Part shown: in pieces, positions 21,465-30,889 of the stretch
Position numbering within the stretch: the first letter of the stretch is position 1
How the letters are laid out: each line of letters opens with the position of its first letter
Assembly (NCBI RefSeq): GCF_002261475.1
Contig: NZ_NEVN01000004.1
Span: forward strand, 310,001-374,000
Source of the DNA: Bordetella genomosp. 5
GTDB taxonomy: Bacteria > Pseudomonadota > Gammaproteobacteria > Burkholderiales > Burkholderiaceae_B
Length of the DNA: 64,000 nt
Direction: 5' to 3'
Position numbers and translations under genes: made by a program
The notes under the pieces: model-generated
What the model saw: the letters and a program-made list of their open reading frames with translations, nothing else
Database searches by the model: none
Told to the model about the DNA's origin: nothing

Positions 21465-22547
21465 ATGGATTCGGTATGGCAGGCTGCTCGTGAGGGCTGC
21501 CCGGACGAGGCCGGGCGTGGCAAAGGCGTAGCGGGGCAAACCGCGCGTCGCGAACAAGGAGGGCGCGGGGCGCGGCGGGGTGGTGGATGCCTTGGCGTGT
21601 TCGGCGTGCTGGCGCTCGCCATGGCGACGGGCGCCTCCGCCGCGCAACCCGCATGGCCGCAAAAGCCGGTATCCGTGGTGGTCGCGTTCTCCGCGGGCGG
21701 CACGACGGATATCCTCGCGCGCGAAATCGGTGCGTCGCTCACGCAGCGCTGGGGCCAGTCGGTGGTGGTGGAAAACAAGCCCGGCGCGAGCGGCAACATC
21801 GGCACGCAGGCGGTCGTGAACGCGGCACCCGACGGCTACACGCTGCTGATCAACTCGATCGGACCGATTGCCGTCAATCCCGCCTTGTATCGCAAGCTGC
21901 CATTCGATCCGCAAAAGGATCTCAAGCCGGTGGTGCTCGTCGCCGACGTGCCGAACGTTCTGGTGGTGCATCCGTCGAGCAACGTGAAGACGCTGGCGGA
22001 ACTGGTGCAGCGCATGAAGGCCAAGCCCAATGGCTACAACTGCGCCTCGACCGGCGTGGGCACCGCGGCGCATCTGTCATGCGCCACGTTCGCGCAACAG
22101 GCGGGCGTGGAAGTGACGCACATTCCCTACAAGGGCGCCGATGCGCTGAACGATCTGCTGGGCGGCCGCGTGCAATTCATGTTCGCGACCATCCCTTCGG
22201 TCATGGGGCATCTGCGCTCCGGCGCGCTGGTGCCCTTGGCCGTGTCCACGCAACGCCGATCGCCCAGCCTGCCCAACGTGCCGACGGTCGCTGAAAGCGG
22301 CTATCCGAAGTTCGCGCTGGGCTCCTGGTTCGGCTATTTCGTGCCCAAGAGCACGCCGGACGAGATCGTGGCACGCATCAACGCCGACGTGAACGCCGTG
22401 CTCGCCGAGCCCGTCATCAAGCAGAAGCTCCAGAGCGAAGGGGCCGAGGCCGTGGGCGGAACGCCGCAGCAGTTCGCCGACTACGTGCGTACCGAGACCG
22501 ACAAGTGGGGCAAGGTCGTCGAGCAACTCGGAGTGGCACTCGATTGA
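21465..22547 (+). CDS. Tripartite tricarboxylate transporter substrate-binding protein (Bug family)
   Basis: Periplasmic extracytoplasmic binding protein of the Bordetella uptake gene (Bug) family, which captures carboxylates for TTT-type importers or sensing. It has an unusually long basic N-terminus of about 40 residues before the signal core (GVFGVLALAMATGASAAQPA). Mature features are PVSVVVAFSAGGTTDILAR, VVVENKPGASGNIG and ATPDGYTLL-like NAAPDGYTLLINS. The later HIPYKGADALNDLLGGRVQ is the family signature. The AAGGGAG ribosome site 6 bases before the ATG supports this long start. No TctA/TctB membrane genes are nearby, which is usual for Bug orphans. It overlaps a hydroxyacid dehydrogenase gene. 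Confidence 0.92.
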   Translation: MDSVWQAAREGCPDEAGRGKGVAGQTARREQGGRGARRGGGCLGVFGVLALAMATGASAAQPAWPQKPVSVVVAFSAGGTTDILAREIGASLTQRWGQSVVVENKPGASGNIGTQAVVNAAPDGYTLLINSIGPIAVNPALYRKLPFDPQKDLKPVVLVADVPNVLVVHPSSNVKTLAELVQRMKAKPNGYNCASTGVGTAAHLSCATFAQQAGVEVTHIPYKGADALNDLLGGRVQFMFATIPSVMGHLRSGALVPLAVSTQRRSPSLPNVPTVAESGYPKFALGSWFGYFVPKSTPDEIVARINADVNAVLAEPVIKQKLQSEGAEAVGGTPQQFADYVRTETDKWGKVVEQLGVALD

Positions 22548-23545
22548 AGGCTCAGCCCTATGTCGTGGTGAGCACGCGTGAGCTGGCGCCGGAGGCGATG
22601 ACGCGCGCGCGTGCCTTGTTCGATTTCCGGGTGGCGCCGGATCCCGGCGAGGCCAGTCTGCGCGTCGCGCTAAGGGACGCGCACGCCGTGATCGCGCGCG
22701 ATGATCTGCCCGAGGACCTGTGCACGCTGGCGCCGCGCCTCATCATGGTGGCCCGCCATGGCGTGGGGCTCGACGTGGTGCCGTTGGCCGCCTGCTCCGA
22801 ACACGGCGTGCTGGTCAGCAACGTGCCGGGTGGCAACGCGCGCAGCGTGGCGGAATTCGCGGTCATGCGCATGTTGATGCTGGCGCGCGAACAGTCTCGC
22901 ATCGACGCCGCCATGCACGAGGCGGGCTGGGACGAGACGCGCAGCCGCTATTCTGGCCGCGCGCTGGAGTTGTACGGCCGTCGGGCCGGCATCCTGGGCT
23001 ATGGCGCGATTGCCGCGGCGCTGGCGCCGATGCTGCATTTTGGCTTCGGCATGGAGGTGTATGTCAGCACCCGGGATCCCGCCCGGCTGCCCGCCTGGGT
23101 CAGGCCCGCCTCGCCGGAGGCGTTGGCGCAGGCCTGTCAGTTCGTCCTGCCCTGTGTGGCGCTGAACGCGCAGACCCGGGGCCTCGTCGACGCCGCGTTT
23201 CTCGCGGCGATGCGCCGCGATGCCTGGCTGGTGAATGTGTCGCGCGGCGAGGTCATCGATCAGGACGCCTTGGTGGAGCGCCTGCGCGGCGGGCATCTGG
23301 CCGGCGCTGCGCTCGATGTCGTGCGCGAGCGGCGCCTGGACGCGGATCACCCCTTGTTGCAACTGCCTGGGGTGCTCGTGTCGCCGCACCTCGCCGGCCA
23401 TACCGCCGACGCGAATCTGCGCAACGGCATGAGCGCGCTCGACAGCCTCGAGTCGGTGCTGTTGCGGGGCGAACCCGCGCCGCTGGCAGTGAATGCGGAA
23501 CAGGCCTGGCCGGCGGCGCACGCGAGGTGGCAGGCCGGCCGCTGA
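22544..23545 (+). CDS. D-isomer-specific 2-hydroxyacid dehydrogenase
   Basis: NAD(P)-dependent oxidoreductase interconverting a 2-hydroxyacid and a 2-oxoacid. The nucleotide-binding glycine motif is GILGYGAIAAALAP. Catalytic residues appear as the arginine in WLVNVSRGEVIDQDALVE, the glutamate region ALDVVRERRLDADHPL and the histidine in VSPHLAGHT. The TTG at 22544 overlaps the receptor stop as TTGA and gives 333 residues; an ATG at 22505 inside the receptor gene is the alternative. The overlap suggests coupled expression, so the substrate may be the hydroxyacid bound by the Bug protein. Confidence 0.87.
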   Translation: MKAQPYVVVSTRELAPEAMTRARALFDFRVAPDPGEASLRVALRDAHAVIARDDLPEDLCTLAPRLIMVARHGVGLDVVPLAACSEHGVLVSNVPGGNARSVAEFAVMRMLMLAREQSRIDAAMHEAGWDETRSRYSGRALELYGRRAGILGYGAIAAALAPMLHFGFGMEVYVSTRDPARLPAWVRPASPEALAQACQFVLPCVALNAQTRGLVDAAFLAAMRRDAWLVNVSRGEVIDQDALVERLRGGHLAGAALDVVRERRLDADHPLLQLPGVLVSPHLAGHTADANLRNGMSALDSLESVLLRGEPAPLAVNAEQAWPAAHARWQAGR

Positions 23546-23565
23546 AGCACGCAGGCGATGCGATA

Positions 23566-23687
23566 AGCAAACGCACGAGCGAGAGCACAAGCACAAGGCA
23601 AAAGCACAAGGCACAAGCAAAAGGCACGAGCACAAGGCAAGTGCAAGGCACGAGCACACGGCACAAACAAAATGCACAAGCAAAAGG
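23566..23687 (+). repeat. Imperfect short-repeat array almost free of T
   Basis: About 120 bases made of variants of GCACAAGGCA and ACGAGCACAAGGC (for example AAGCACAAGGCAAAAGCACA at 23592). I count only two T in the array. It fills the gap between the dehydrogenase stop and the terminator shared with lexA and has no coding sense on either strand. Confidence 0.75.
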
Positions 23688-23712
23688 CCCACGCGGTGCG
23701 TGGGCCTTTGCT
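23683..23712. terminator. Bidirectional terminator between the dehydrogenase gene and lexA
   Basis: AAAGGCCCACGC / GCGTGGGCCTTT is a perfect 12-bp stem on a 3-base loop. The A run on one side and T run on the other let it serve both the rightward dehydrogenase and the leftward lexA transcript. Confidence 0.85.
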
Positions 23713-23753
23713 CATGGGGGCGGGGCGGCTCGGGTGAGCCTGCCGCTGAGCGC

Positions 23754-24410
23754 CTAGTGCAGCGCTTGCGTGCGGATGAGGCCGACCGCGATGCCTTCGA
23801 GGGCGAATTCGTCTTCGCGGCCGACGATGATCGGGCTGAAGTCGGGATTCTCGGGCAGCAGCTCGATGCGGCCATTCTGGCGTTGCAGACGCTTGACCGT
23901 GACTTCGTCGCCGAGTCGGGCGACGACGATCTGACCGTTGCGGGCCTCGGAGGCGCGCTTGACCGCGAGCAGGTCGCCCTCGAGGATGCCGACATCGCGC
24001 ATGCTCATGCCGCGCACCTTGAGCAGGTAATCCGGGGTTTGCGCGAACAGGCCCGGGTCGACGCCGACCTCGCGCTCGACGTGCTCGGCCGCCAGGATGG
24101 GGCTGCCGGCGGCCACGCGGCCCACCAGCGGCAGCAGCAGCTGCGACAGGCTGGGCATGGGCAGCATCGGCTGACGTGCGCTGGCATCCGGCTCGGCGTC
24201 TTTCAGGCGGATGCCGCGCGAGGCGCCGGCGGTGAGCTCGATCGCGCCCTTGCGTGCCAGCGCCTTCAGATGATCCTCGGCGGCGTTGGGCGAGCGGAAT
24301 CCCAACGCCTGCGCGATCTCGGCGCGCGTGGGCGGAAAACCGGTACGGGCGACGGTTTGCCGGATGAGGTTGAGGATTTCCTGCTGGCGTTCCGTGAGTT
24401 TCGTGGCCAT
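23754..24410 (-). CDS. lexA: LexA, SOS-response repressor and self-cleaving protease
   Basis: Represses DNA-damage genes and cleaves itself when RecA is activated. The winged-helix DNA-binding domain is residues 1-70 ([20 protein letters not shown] is the recognition region). The cleavage site is A101-G102 in RVAAGSP. The catalytic dyad is S136 in VRGMSMRD and K173 in EVTVKRL. The start [12 protein letters not shown] at 24410 is the conserved N-terminus; 218 residues. An SOS box lies 24 bases upstream, so the gene should be autoregulated. Confidence 0.97.
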   Translation of the reverse strand: MATKLTERQQEILNLIRQTVARTGFPPTRAEIAQALGFRSPNAAEDHLKALARKGAIELTAGASRGIRLKDAEPDASARQPMLPMPSLSQLLLPLVGRVAAGSPILAAEHVEREVGVDPGLFAQTPDYLLKVRGMSMRDVGILEGDLLAVKRASEARNGQIVVARLGDEVTVKRLQRQNGRIELLPENPDFSPIIVGREDEFALEGIAVGLIRTQALH

Positions 24411-24433
24411 GGCGATGATCCGCCAGATGCGGA

Positions 24434-24449
24434 CTGTATGTATATACAG
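24434..24449 (-). promoter_or_regulatory. LexA-binding SOS box
   Basis: CTGTATGTATATACAG matches the CTG-N10-CAG consensus with an alternating TA core, 24 bases before the lexA start. Confidence 0.93.
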
Positions 24450-24499
24450 CGTGATTCTGGGGGACGATACCGAAAAAAGCAAGTCCACGGGACGGACGC

Positions 24500-24530
24500 C
24501 CAAACAAAAGCCCACCGCGAGGGTGGGCTT
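24500..24530 (-). terminator. Rho-independent terminator of the aminotransferase gene
   Basis: On the minus strand AGCCCACC / GGTGGGCT forms a hairpin followed by TTTGTTTGG, about 42 bases after the stop. Confidence 0.85.
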
Positions 24531-24571
24531 CGGTTCGTTGGCCCGCTCGCGCGGGCCTCGGAGGCAGCTGC

Positions 24572-25774
24572 TTACTTCAGCACGGCGGCGATGGCGCGGG
24601 CCACGACGTCGATGTTGCGGCTGTTGAGCGCGGCCACGCAGATGCGGCCGCTGGAGACGGCGTACACGCCGTGCTCTTCGCGCAGACGGTCGACCTGGGC
24701 CGAGGTCAGACCCGAGTACGAGAACATGCCACGCTGACGCAGCACGAAGCTGAAGTCCTGGGTGGCGCCGGCCTCGGCGATCTTGGCGACCAGCTGCTTG
24801 CGCATTTCGCGGATGCGATCGCGCATACCGGCGAGTTCCTGCTTCCATTCGGCCAGCAGCTCGGGCGTGTTCAGCACGGTCGAGACCACGGTGCCGCCGT
24901 GGGTGGGCGGGTTGGAGTAGTTGGTGCGGATGACGCGCTTGAGCTGGCTCAGGACGCGCGTGGCCTCGTCCTTGTTGCCGGCGATCACGGTCAGGGCGCC
25001 GACGCGCTCGCCATACAGCGAGAACGACTTCGAGAACGACGAGCTCACGAACATGGTGAGGCCGAGGTCGGCGAACATGCGCACCACGGCGGCGTCCTGC
25101 TCGAGGTCTTCGCCGAAGCCCTGGTAGGCGATATCGAGGAAGGGCACGAGGTTGCGCGCCTTCACGACATCGGCGATCTGCTTCCACTGCTCGGCGGTGG
25201 GATCCACGCCGGTGGGGTTGTGGCAGCACGCGTGCAGGACCACGACGGTCTTCTCGGGCGCGGCCTGCAGGCCGGCGAGCATGGCGTCGAAGTTCAGGCC
25301 GCGGGTGCTGGCGTCGTAATAGGGGTAGGTGCCGACGGTGAACCCGGCGCGCTCGAACAGCGCGCGGTGGTTTTCCCAGCTCGGGTCGCTGATCAGCACT
25401 TGCGACTGCGGCAGCAGCTGACGCAGGAAGTCGGCGCCGATCTTGAGGGCACCCGTACCGCCCAGTGCCTGGGTCGTCAGCACGCGGCCTTCGGCGGCGA
25501 GCTTGGAATCATTGCCCAGAAGCAGCGCCTGCGCGCCCTTGTTGTAGCCAGCGATCCCTTCGATCGGCAGGTAGCCGCGTGCGGCGGCGGCTTCGATGCG
25601 GGCGATCTCGGCCTTGCGGACGGCGCCCAGCAGCGGGATGCGTCCCTCATCATCGTAGTACACGCCCACGCCCAGGTTGACTTTACCGGGGCGGGTGTCG
25701 GCGTTGTACTGCTCGTTCAGGCCAAGAATGGGGTCGCGCGGCGCGAGTTCGACGGAATCGAAAAGGGTGCTCAT
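24572..25774 (-). CDS. Aromatic / aspartate aminotransferase
   Basis: Class I PLP enzyme of the TyrB/AspC group that transfers the amino group between glutamate and aromatic 2-oxoacids or oxaloacetate. Family features are [20 protein letters not shown] at the start, [14 protein letters not shown] near residue 190, the PLP lysine region [18 protein letters not shown] near 250 and the C-terminal arginine in [12 protein letters not shown]. The ATG at 25774 gives 400 residues. It is divergent from uvrB with a 77-base shared promoter region. TyrB versus AspC specificity cannot be told by eye. Confidence 0.92.
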   Translation of the reverse strand: MSTLFDSVELAPRDPILGLNEQYNADTRPGKVNLGVGVYYDDEGRIPLLGAVRKAEIARIEAAAARGYLPIEGIAGYNKGAQALLLGNDSKLAAEGRVLTTQALGGTGALKIGADFLRQLLPQSQVLISDPSWENHRALFERAGFTVGTYPYYDASTRGLNFDAMLAGLQAAPEKTVVVLHACCHNPTGVDPTAEQWKQIADVVKARNLVPFLDIAYQGFGEDLEQDAAVVRMFADLGLTMFVSSSFSKSFSLYGERVGALTVIAGNKDEATRVLSQLKRVIRTNYSNPPTHGGTVVSTVLNTPELLAEWKQELAGMRDRIREMRKQLVAKIAEAGATQDFSFVLRQRGMFSYSGLTSAQVDRLREEHGVYAVSSGRICVAALNSRNIDVVARAIAAVLK

Positions 25775-25851
25775 GGGACAAGATTGAGTGGGATGGACGC
25801 ACACCGAGGTGCTATGGATAATGGGGGGTTTACCCTCAAGGACAGTCTAGC

Positions 25852-27876
25852 ATGACCGCTCCTGGATACGTCGATTTCCCGAACAGCCCCTTCCAGCTCT
25901 ACCAGCCGTATCCGCCCGCGGGCGATCAGCCGGACGCCATCGCCGGATTGGTGCAGGGAGTCGAAGACGGCCTGATGTACCAGACCTTGCTGGGCGTCAC
26001 GGGCTCGGGCAAGACCTACACGATGGCCAACGTGATCGCGCGTCTGGGTCGTCCGGCGCTGGTGCTCGCGCCCAACAAAACGCTCGCCGCGCAGCTCTAC
26101 GCCGAGATGCGCGAGTTCTTTCCGAAAAACGCCGTCGAGTACTTCGTTTCGTACTACGACTACTACCAACCCGAAGCCTACGTGCCCACGCGCGATCTGT
26201 TCATCGAGAAGGACTCCTCGATCAACGAACACATCGAACAGATGCGGCTGTCGGCGACCAAGAGCCTGCTCGAGCGCCGCGATACGGTGATCGTGGGCAC
26301 GGTGTCGTGTATCTACGGTATCGGTAATCCGGGTGATTACCACGCGATGGTGCTGATCCTGCGCGCCGGAGACCGCGTGTCGCGGCGCGAGGTGCTCGCG
26401 CGGCTCGTGGCGATGCAATACACGCGCAACGATGCGGACTTCACGCGCGGCGCGTTCCGTGTGCGCGGCGAGACCATCGATATCTTTCCGGCCGAAAGCC
26501 CGGAGCTGGCGCTGCGCGTCACGCTGTTCGACGACGAGATCGAAACGCTGGAGCTGTTCGATCCGCTTACCGGCAAGGTGCGCCAGAAGGTGCCGCGCTT
26601 CACCGTCTACCCCGGCTCGCATTACGTGACGCCGCGCGAAACGGTGCTGCGTGCCATCGAGACCATCAAGGAAGAGCTGCGCGAACGCCTGGCGTTCTTC
26701 ACGCGTGAGGGCAAGCTCGTGGAGGCGCAGCGGCTGGAGCAGCGCACGCGCTTCGACCTCGAAATGCTGCAGGAGCTGGGCTTCTGCAAGGGCATCGAAA
26801 ACTACTCGCGGCATCTGTCGGGCGCGGCGCCTGGTGAACCGCCTCCCACCCTGATCGATTACCTGCCGGCCGACGCGTTGATGTTCATCGACGAGAGCCA
26901 TGTGACCATCGGCCAGCTGGGCGGCATGTTCCGGGGTGACCGGGCGCGCAAGGATACGCTCGTGCAGTATGGCTTCCGCCTGCCGTCGGCGCTCGACAAC
27001 CGGCCGCTGCAGCTCGAAGAGTTCGAGGCGCGCATGCGCCAGTGCACGTTCGTCTCTGCCACGCCGGCGGCGTACGAAAAAGAGCATGCCGACAACGTGG
27101 TCGAGCAGGTGGTGCGGCCCACCGGCCTGGTCGATCCCATCGTGGAGATTCGGCCGGCGCACAGCCAGGTCGATGACCTGTTGGGCGAGATCCGCATCCG
27201 CGTGCAGGCGCAGGAACGCGTGCTGGTCACGACGCTGACCAAGCGCATGGCCGAAGACCTGACCGACTACCTCAGCGAGCATGGCGTCAAGGTGCGTTAT
27301 CTGCACTCCGACATCGATACGGTGGAGCGCGTCGAGATCATCCGCGACCTGCGTCTGGGCACGTTCGATGTGCTGGTGGGCATCAACCTGCTGCGCGAGG
27401 GCCTGGATATTCCGGAGGTGTCGCTGGTCGCGATTCTGGACGCCGACAAAGAAGGTTTTCTGCGCTCGGAGCGCAGCCTGATTCAGACCATCGGCCGCGC
27501 CGCGCGCAATCTGAACGGCCGCGCGATCCTCTACGCCGACCGCGTGACGGATTCGATGCGCCGCGCCATCGACGAAACCGAGCGCCGCCGGACCAAGCAG
27601 ATCGAGCACAACACGGCCCATGGCATTACGGCGCGCGGCGTGAGCAAGGCCGTGCGCGAACTGATCGACGGCGTGGTGGCCCCCGCGAACCACGACATGC
27701 TCGAGGACGCGGTGCCGGCCGCGTTGCTGACCGACGAGAAGGCGCTGGCGCGTGAAATCAAGCGCCTCGAAAAGCTGATGATCGATCACGCCCGCAACCT
27801 CGAATTCGAGCAGGCGGCGGCCGCGCGCGATGCCCTCAACGCGCTGAAGAATCGCGTCCTGCTCGACGGAGCCTGA
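25852..27876 (+). CDS. uvrB: UvrB, nucleotide-excision-repair damage-verification subunit
   Basis: Helicase-like subunit of the UvrABC complex that clamps damaged DNA and recruits UvrC. The Walker A is GVTGSGKT near residue 46, the damage-probing beta-hairpin reads [12 protein letters not shown] and the Walker B is FIDESHVT. Motif VI has QTIGRAARN. The C-terminal UVR domain ([20 protein letters not shown]) that contacts UvrC is present. 674 residues, normal length. I see no LexA box in the 77 bases upstream. Confidence 0.97.
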   Translation: MTAPGYVDFPNSPFQLYQPYPPAGDQPDAIAGLVQGVEDGLMYQTLLGVTGSGKTYTMANVIARLGRPALVLAPNKTLAAQLYAEMREFFPKNAVEYFVSYYDYYQPEAYVPTRDLFIEKDSSINEHIEQMRLSATKSLLERRDTVIVGTVSCIYGIGNPGDYHAMVLILRAGDRVSRREVLARLVAMQYTRNDADFTRGAFRVRGETIDIFPAESPELALRVTLFDDEIETLELFDPLTGKVRQKVPRFTVYPGSHYVTPRETVLRAIETIKEELRERLAFFTREGKLVEAQRLEQRTRFDLEMLQELGFCKGIENYSRHLSGAAPGEPPPTLIDYLPADALMFIDESHVTIGQLGGMFRGDRARKDTLVQYGFRLPSALDNRPLQLEEFEARMRQCTFVSATPAAYEKEHADNVVEQVVRPTGLVDPIVEIRPAHSQVDDLLGEIRIRVQAQERVLVTTLTKRMAEDLTDYLSEHGVKVRYLHSDIDTVERVEIIRDLRLGTFDVLVGINLLREGLDIPEVSLVAILDADKEGFLRSERSLIQTIGRAARNLNGRAILYADRVTDSMRRAIDETERRRTKQIEHNTAHGITARGVSKAVRELIDGVVAPANHDMLEDAVPAALLTDEKALAREIKRLEKLMIDHARNLEFEQAAAARDALNALKNRVLLDGA

Positions 27877-28241
27877 TGCGCTTGCCGCGGGTGCCCGTCC
27901 GCCAGGCCGGGCGCCCGTGGCGCCTCGGTTGCGGCGGGGCAGGGCTTGCCTGCACCGCAACGAGATGCCTCCCGGGCGGCCTTGATATGTGGCGCAATGG
28001 CCTCATTTATTGCTTACGCAAAGCTGAAGCGGCAGCCTTTTTGGTCAGATAAATAGGGGTCCGGCCCCGTCAGGAGTGTCTGCACAAAAAGGGGCCGGTT
28101 TTCAATCAGCTTTCACCCGAGCGTTGCGTGCTAAGTGTTTGTTAAGTCGAGAGAAAACCGTGTTTTCGCACGACCGTCCAATCCTTCGTGGAACGCAAAA
28201 AAAGCTTGCTAAATTCCGGGTTTTCCCGCAGACTTTACGCC
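27877..28241 (+). other. Intergenic region between uvrB and the phosphatase gene
   Basis: 365 bases with no supported gene. It holds a long-loop inverted repeat, CCGGCCCC (28061-28068) with GGGGCCGG (28091-28098), followed by TTTTC; this may end the uvrB transcript or act in the leader of the next gene. The last 100 bases are AT-richer and probably contain the phosphatase promoter, but I cannot choose a clear -35/-10 pair. Confidence 0.5.
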
Positions 28242-28733
28242 ATGATGACCAAGGTACTTTTCGTTTGCATGGGCAACATCTGCCGCTCGCCGAGCGCAGA
28301 GGGTGTGTTCCGCCATCTGGTGAGCGACGCCGGACTGGCCGACGTCGTGCGGATCGACTCCGCCGCCACGCATGCCTTCCACATCGGCGAAGCCCCGGAT
28401 GCCCGGGCCCAGGCTGCTGCCCGCAAGCGCGGCTACGACATCTCGCAATGCGAAGCGCGTCAGGTGACCGCGGAAGACTTCCGCGACTACGACCTGATCC
28501 TCGCAATGGACTGGGACAACCTGTCTGCCCTGCAGCAGCAGTGCCCCAAGGCCTACCAGCACAAGCTGATGCTGCTGATGCGCTTTGCCAATGAGTTCGA
28601 AGAAGCCACCGTGCCCGATCCGTATTACGGCGGCCCGGAAGGTTTCGGCAAGGTGCTCGACTATCTCGAGGATGCCTGTCAGGGCGTGCTGGAGATGGTG
28701 CGCAAGCGCGCGACCCAATATCAGGCTGCCTGA
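28242..28733 (+). CDS. Low-molecular-weight protein-tyrosine phosphatase
   Basis: Acid phosphatase family enzyme that removes phosphate from protein tyrosines. The P-loop CMGNICRS (C9-x5-R15-S16) is intact and the general-acid aspartate lies in VPDPYYGG. The start is the first of two adjacent ATG codons at 28242, giving 163 residues; longer frames lack homology. In many bacteria such enzymes pair with tyrosine kinases for capsule export, but no such genes are near. It is followed by a terminator before the isc operon. Confidence 0.93.
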   Translation: MMTKVLFVCMGNICRSPSAEGVFRHLVSDAGLADVVRIDSAATHAFHIGEAPDARAQAAARKRGYDISQCEARQVTAEDFRDYDLILAMDWDNLSALQQQCPKAYQHKLMLLMRFANEFEEATVPDPYYGGPEGFGKVLDYLEDACQGVLEMVRKRATQYQAA

Positions 28734-28911
28734 TAGAGGGGCCTGTCGGGGGCGCCGGTGTCGGTCCCCCGGTAGTGGCAGGGCGGTGGTGGCGGGTCGG
28801 TATCCGCTATTTCGCAGTGTCTGCTCGGCAGGGGCGATCGGCGCGACTGGTCGGTCGGCCCTCGATAGTGACCCCCCGGTAGCCTCCGGAGCGGGGCCCC
28901 GAAAGCATACG

Positions 28912-28937
28912 AACCGCGCTGTGGGCGCGGTTTTTTT
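28912..28937 (+). terminator. Rho-independent terminator upstream of the isc operon
   Basis: AACCGCGC / GCGCGGTT stem on a 5-base loop with a seven-T tail. Confidence 0.9.
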
Positions 28938-28974
28938 CCGCCGAGATACCTAGCGATTTACTCGGGAATTTGCT

Positions 28975-28999
28975 ATACTTGAGGCAATTACTCAAGTAT
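28975..28999 (+). promoter_or_regulatory. Type 1 IscR binding site overlapping the isc promoter
   Basis: ATACTTGAG (28975-28983) and CTCAAGTAT (28991-28999) are perfect inverted repeats spaced by GCAATTA. The 25-bp span and the ATA...TAT ends match the type 1 site bound by the [2Fe-2S] form of IscR. An extended -10 (TGCTATACT, 28971-28979) overlaps the left arm, so binding should block transcription. It lies 71 bases before iscR. Confidence 0.9.
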
Positions 29000-29069
29000 T
29001 CGCTCTCCCGCCGTCCACGCGTCATTGCCGGGTGGCCCGGGTGTTCAACGGATTCACAGGAAACCTACC

Positions 29070-29612
29070 ATGCGGTTAACCACCAAGGGGCGTTTCGCCG
29101 TGACTGCCATGATCGATCTGGCTATGCGGCAGCATAGCGGCCCGGTCACTCTCGCGGCGATCAGCCAGCGCCAGAATATTTCCCTCTCCTATCTGGAACA
29201 ACTGTTCGGCAAGCTGCGCCGCCACGAACTCGTGGACAGCGTGCGCGGCCCGGGCGGTGGCTATTCGCTCGCCCGTCTGGCGCGCAACGTCACCGTGGCC
29301 GACATCATCTTCGCTGTCGACGAGCCGCTCGACGCCACCAGCTGTGGTGGCAAGCGTGACTGCACCAGCGGCAATGATGGCAAGCCCGGCAAATGCATGA
29401 CGCACGAGCTGTGGGCCACGCTGAATCGCAAGATGGTCGATTACCTTGATTCCGTCTCGCTGCAGGATCTGGTCGACCAGCAACGCGTGCGCCAGCTGCA
29501 GGAAGCCAACAATCAAGCACAAGGCTGTTCGGTGCGGGTCAACCGAGTGGGGGCGGGCGCTAATGCTGCCAATGCGCCCAGTACCACCGTCGCCGCCAAC
29601 GCCACCGTATAG
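29070..29612 (+). CDS. iscR: IscR, iron-sulfur-sensing Rrf2-family repressor
   Basis: Represses the isc operon when its [2Fe-2S] cluster is full. The N-terminal winged helix starts MRLTTKGRFAVTAMIDLAMR, with recognition region NISLSYLEQLFGKLRRHELV. Cluster ligands are C92, C98 and C109 with H112. In E. coli they are C92, C98, C104 and H107, so this protein has a five-residue insertion (SGNDGKPGK) between the second and third cysteines. The Ala/Asn-rich tail after residue 150 is longer than usual. The ATG at 29070 is preceded by CAGGAAA. 180 residues; iscS follows after 15 bases. Confidence 0.95.
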   Translation: MRLTTKGRFAVTAMIDLAMRQHSGPVTLAAISQRQNISLSYLEQLFGKLRRHELVDSVRGPGGGYSLARLARNVTVADIIFAVDEPLDATSCGGKRDCTSGNDGKPGKCMTHELWATLNRKMVDYLDSVSLQDLVDQQRVRQLQEANNQAQGCSVRVNRVGAGANAANAPSTTVAANATV

Positions 29613-29627
29613 CAGGAGTAGTACCCC

Positions 29628-30839
29628 ATGAGCAACCGTCCCATCTACCTCGACTATTCCGCGACCACGCCGGTCGATCCGCGCGTCGTCGAAAAAATGA
29701 TCCCCTGGCTGTACGACAACTTCGGCAACCCGGCATCGCGCAGCCATGCGTTTGGCTGGGACGCCGAAGAAGCGGTCGAGAAGGCGCGCGAAGAAGTGGC
29801 GAAGCTGGTCAACGCCGATCCGCGCGAAATCATCTGGACCTCGGGCGCCACGGAATCCGACAACCTTGCGATCAAGGGCGCGGCCAATTTCTACGCCGAG
29901 CGCGGCAAGCACATCATCACGCTCAAGACCGAGCACAAGGCGGTGCTGGACACCTGTCGCGAGCTCGAGCGTCAAGGCTTCGAGGTGACCTACCTCGACG
30001 TCAAGGACGACGGTCTGCTGGACCTCGAGGTGTTCAAGCAGGCGCTGCGTCCGGACACCATTCTCGTGTCCGTGATGATGGTCAACAATGAGATCGGCGT
30101 CATTCAGGACATCGAGACCATCGGCGAAATCTGCCGTGAGAAGGGCATCATTTTCCACGTCGACGCCGCGCAAGCGACCGGCAAGGTCGAGATCGATCTG
30201 CAGAAGCTCAAGGTCGACCTGATGGCGTTCTCGGCGCACAAGACCTACGGCCCCAAGGGCATCGGCGCGCTGTACGTCCGCCGCAAGCCGCGCATCCGTA
30301 TCGAAGCGCAGATGCACGGTGGTGGCCATGAGCGCGGTTTCCGCTCGGGCACGCTCGCCACGCACCAGATCGTGGGCATGGGCGAAGCGTTCCGTATCGC
30401 CCGCGAAGAGATGGGCACCGAAAACGAGCGCGTGCGCATGCTGCGCGATCGTCTGCTGGCCGGTCTGTCGCAAGTCGAAGAAACCTACGTGAACGGCGAC
30501 ATGGAACACCGTGTGCCGCACAACCTCAACATCAGCTTCAACTATGTCGAAGGCGAGTCCCTGATCATGGCGATCAAGGAGCTGGCGGTCTCGAGCGGCT
30601 CCGCCTGCACGTCGGCCAGCCTGGAGCCTTCGTACGTACTGCGCGCACTTGGCCGTAACGATGAGCTCGCGCACAGCTCGATCCGCTTCACGCTGGGCCG
30701 CTTCACGACCCAGGAAGAAGTCGACTTCACCATCGAGCTGCTGAAGAGCCGCGTGGGCAAGCTGCGCGACATGTCGCCGCTGTGGGAGATGGCCCAGGAA
30801 GGCATCGACCTCAACAGCGTGCAGTGGGCGGCGCACTGA
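29628..30839 (+). CDS. iscS: Cysteine desulfurase IscS
   Basis: PLP enzyme that takes sulfur from cysteine and passes it as persulfide to IscU and other acceptors. The PLP lysine is in [17 protein letters not shown]. The catalytic loop cysteine is in [20 protein letters not shown], the group I (IscS-type) loop. The N-terminal [14 protein letters not shown] is conserved. 403 residues. A ribosome site (CAGGAG) precedes the ATG. Second gene of the isc operon, 50 bases before iscU. Confidence 0.98.
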   Translation: MSNRPIYLDYSATTPVDPRVVEKMIPWLYDNFGNPASRSHAFGWDAEEAVEKAREEVAKLVNADPREIIWTSGATESDNLAIKGAANFYAERGKHIITLKTEHKAVLDTCRELERQGFEVTYLDVKDDGLLDLEVFKQALRPDTILVSVMMVNNEIGVIQDIETIGEICREKGIIFHVDAAQATGKVEIDLQKLKVDLMAFSAHKTYGPKGIGALYVRRKPRIRIEAQMHGGGHERGFRSGTLATHQIVGMGEAFRIAREEMGTENERVRMLRDRLLAGLSQVEETYVNGDMEHRVPHNLNISFNYVEGESLIMAIKELAVSSGSACTSASLEPSYVLRALGRNDELAHSSIRFTLGRFTTQEEVDFTIELLKSRVGKLRDMSPLWEMAQEGIDLNSVQWAAH

Positions 30840-30889
30840 TCGCGGCGTAGTCCGCGACACCGTAGAACGACAGAATTCGGAGAAACATC

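Noticed and set aside
23566-23687. CRISPR-like array
   Set aside because: Units are short, contiguous and degenerate, with no unique spacers and no cas genes in the window.
25771-27960. A 729-codon minus-strand frame opposite uvrB
   Set aside because: Same antisense effect; uvrB has all its motifs on the plus strand.
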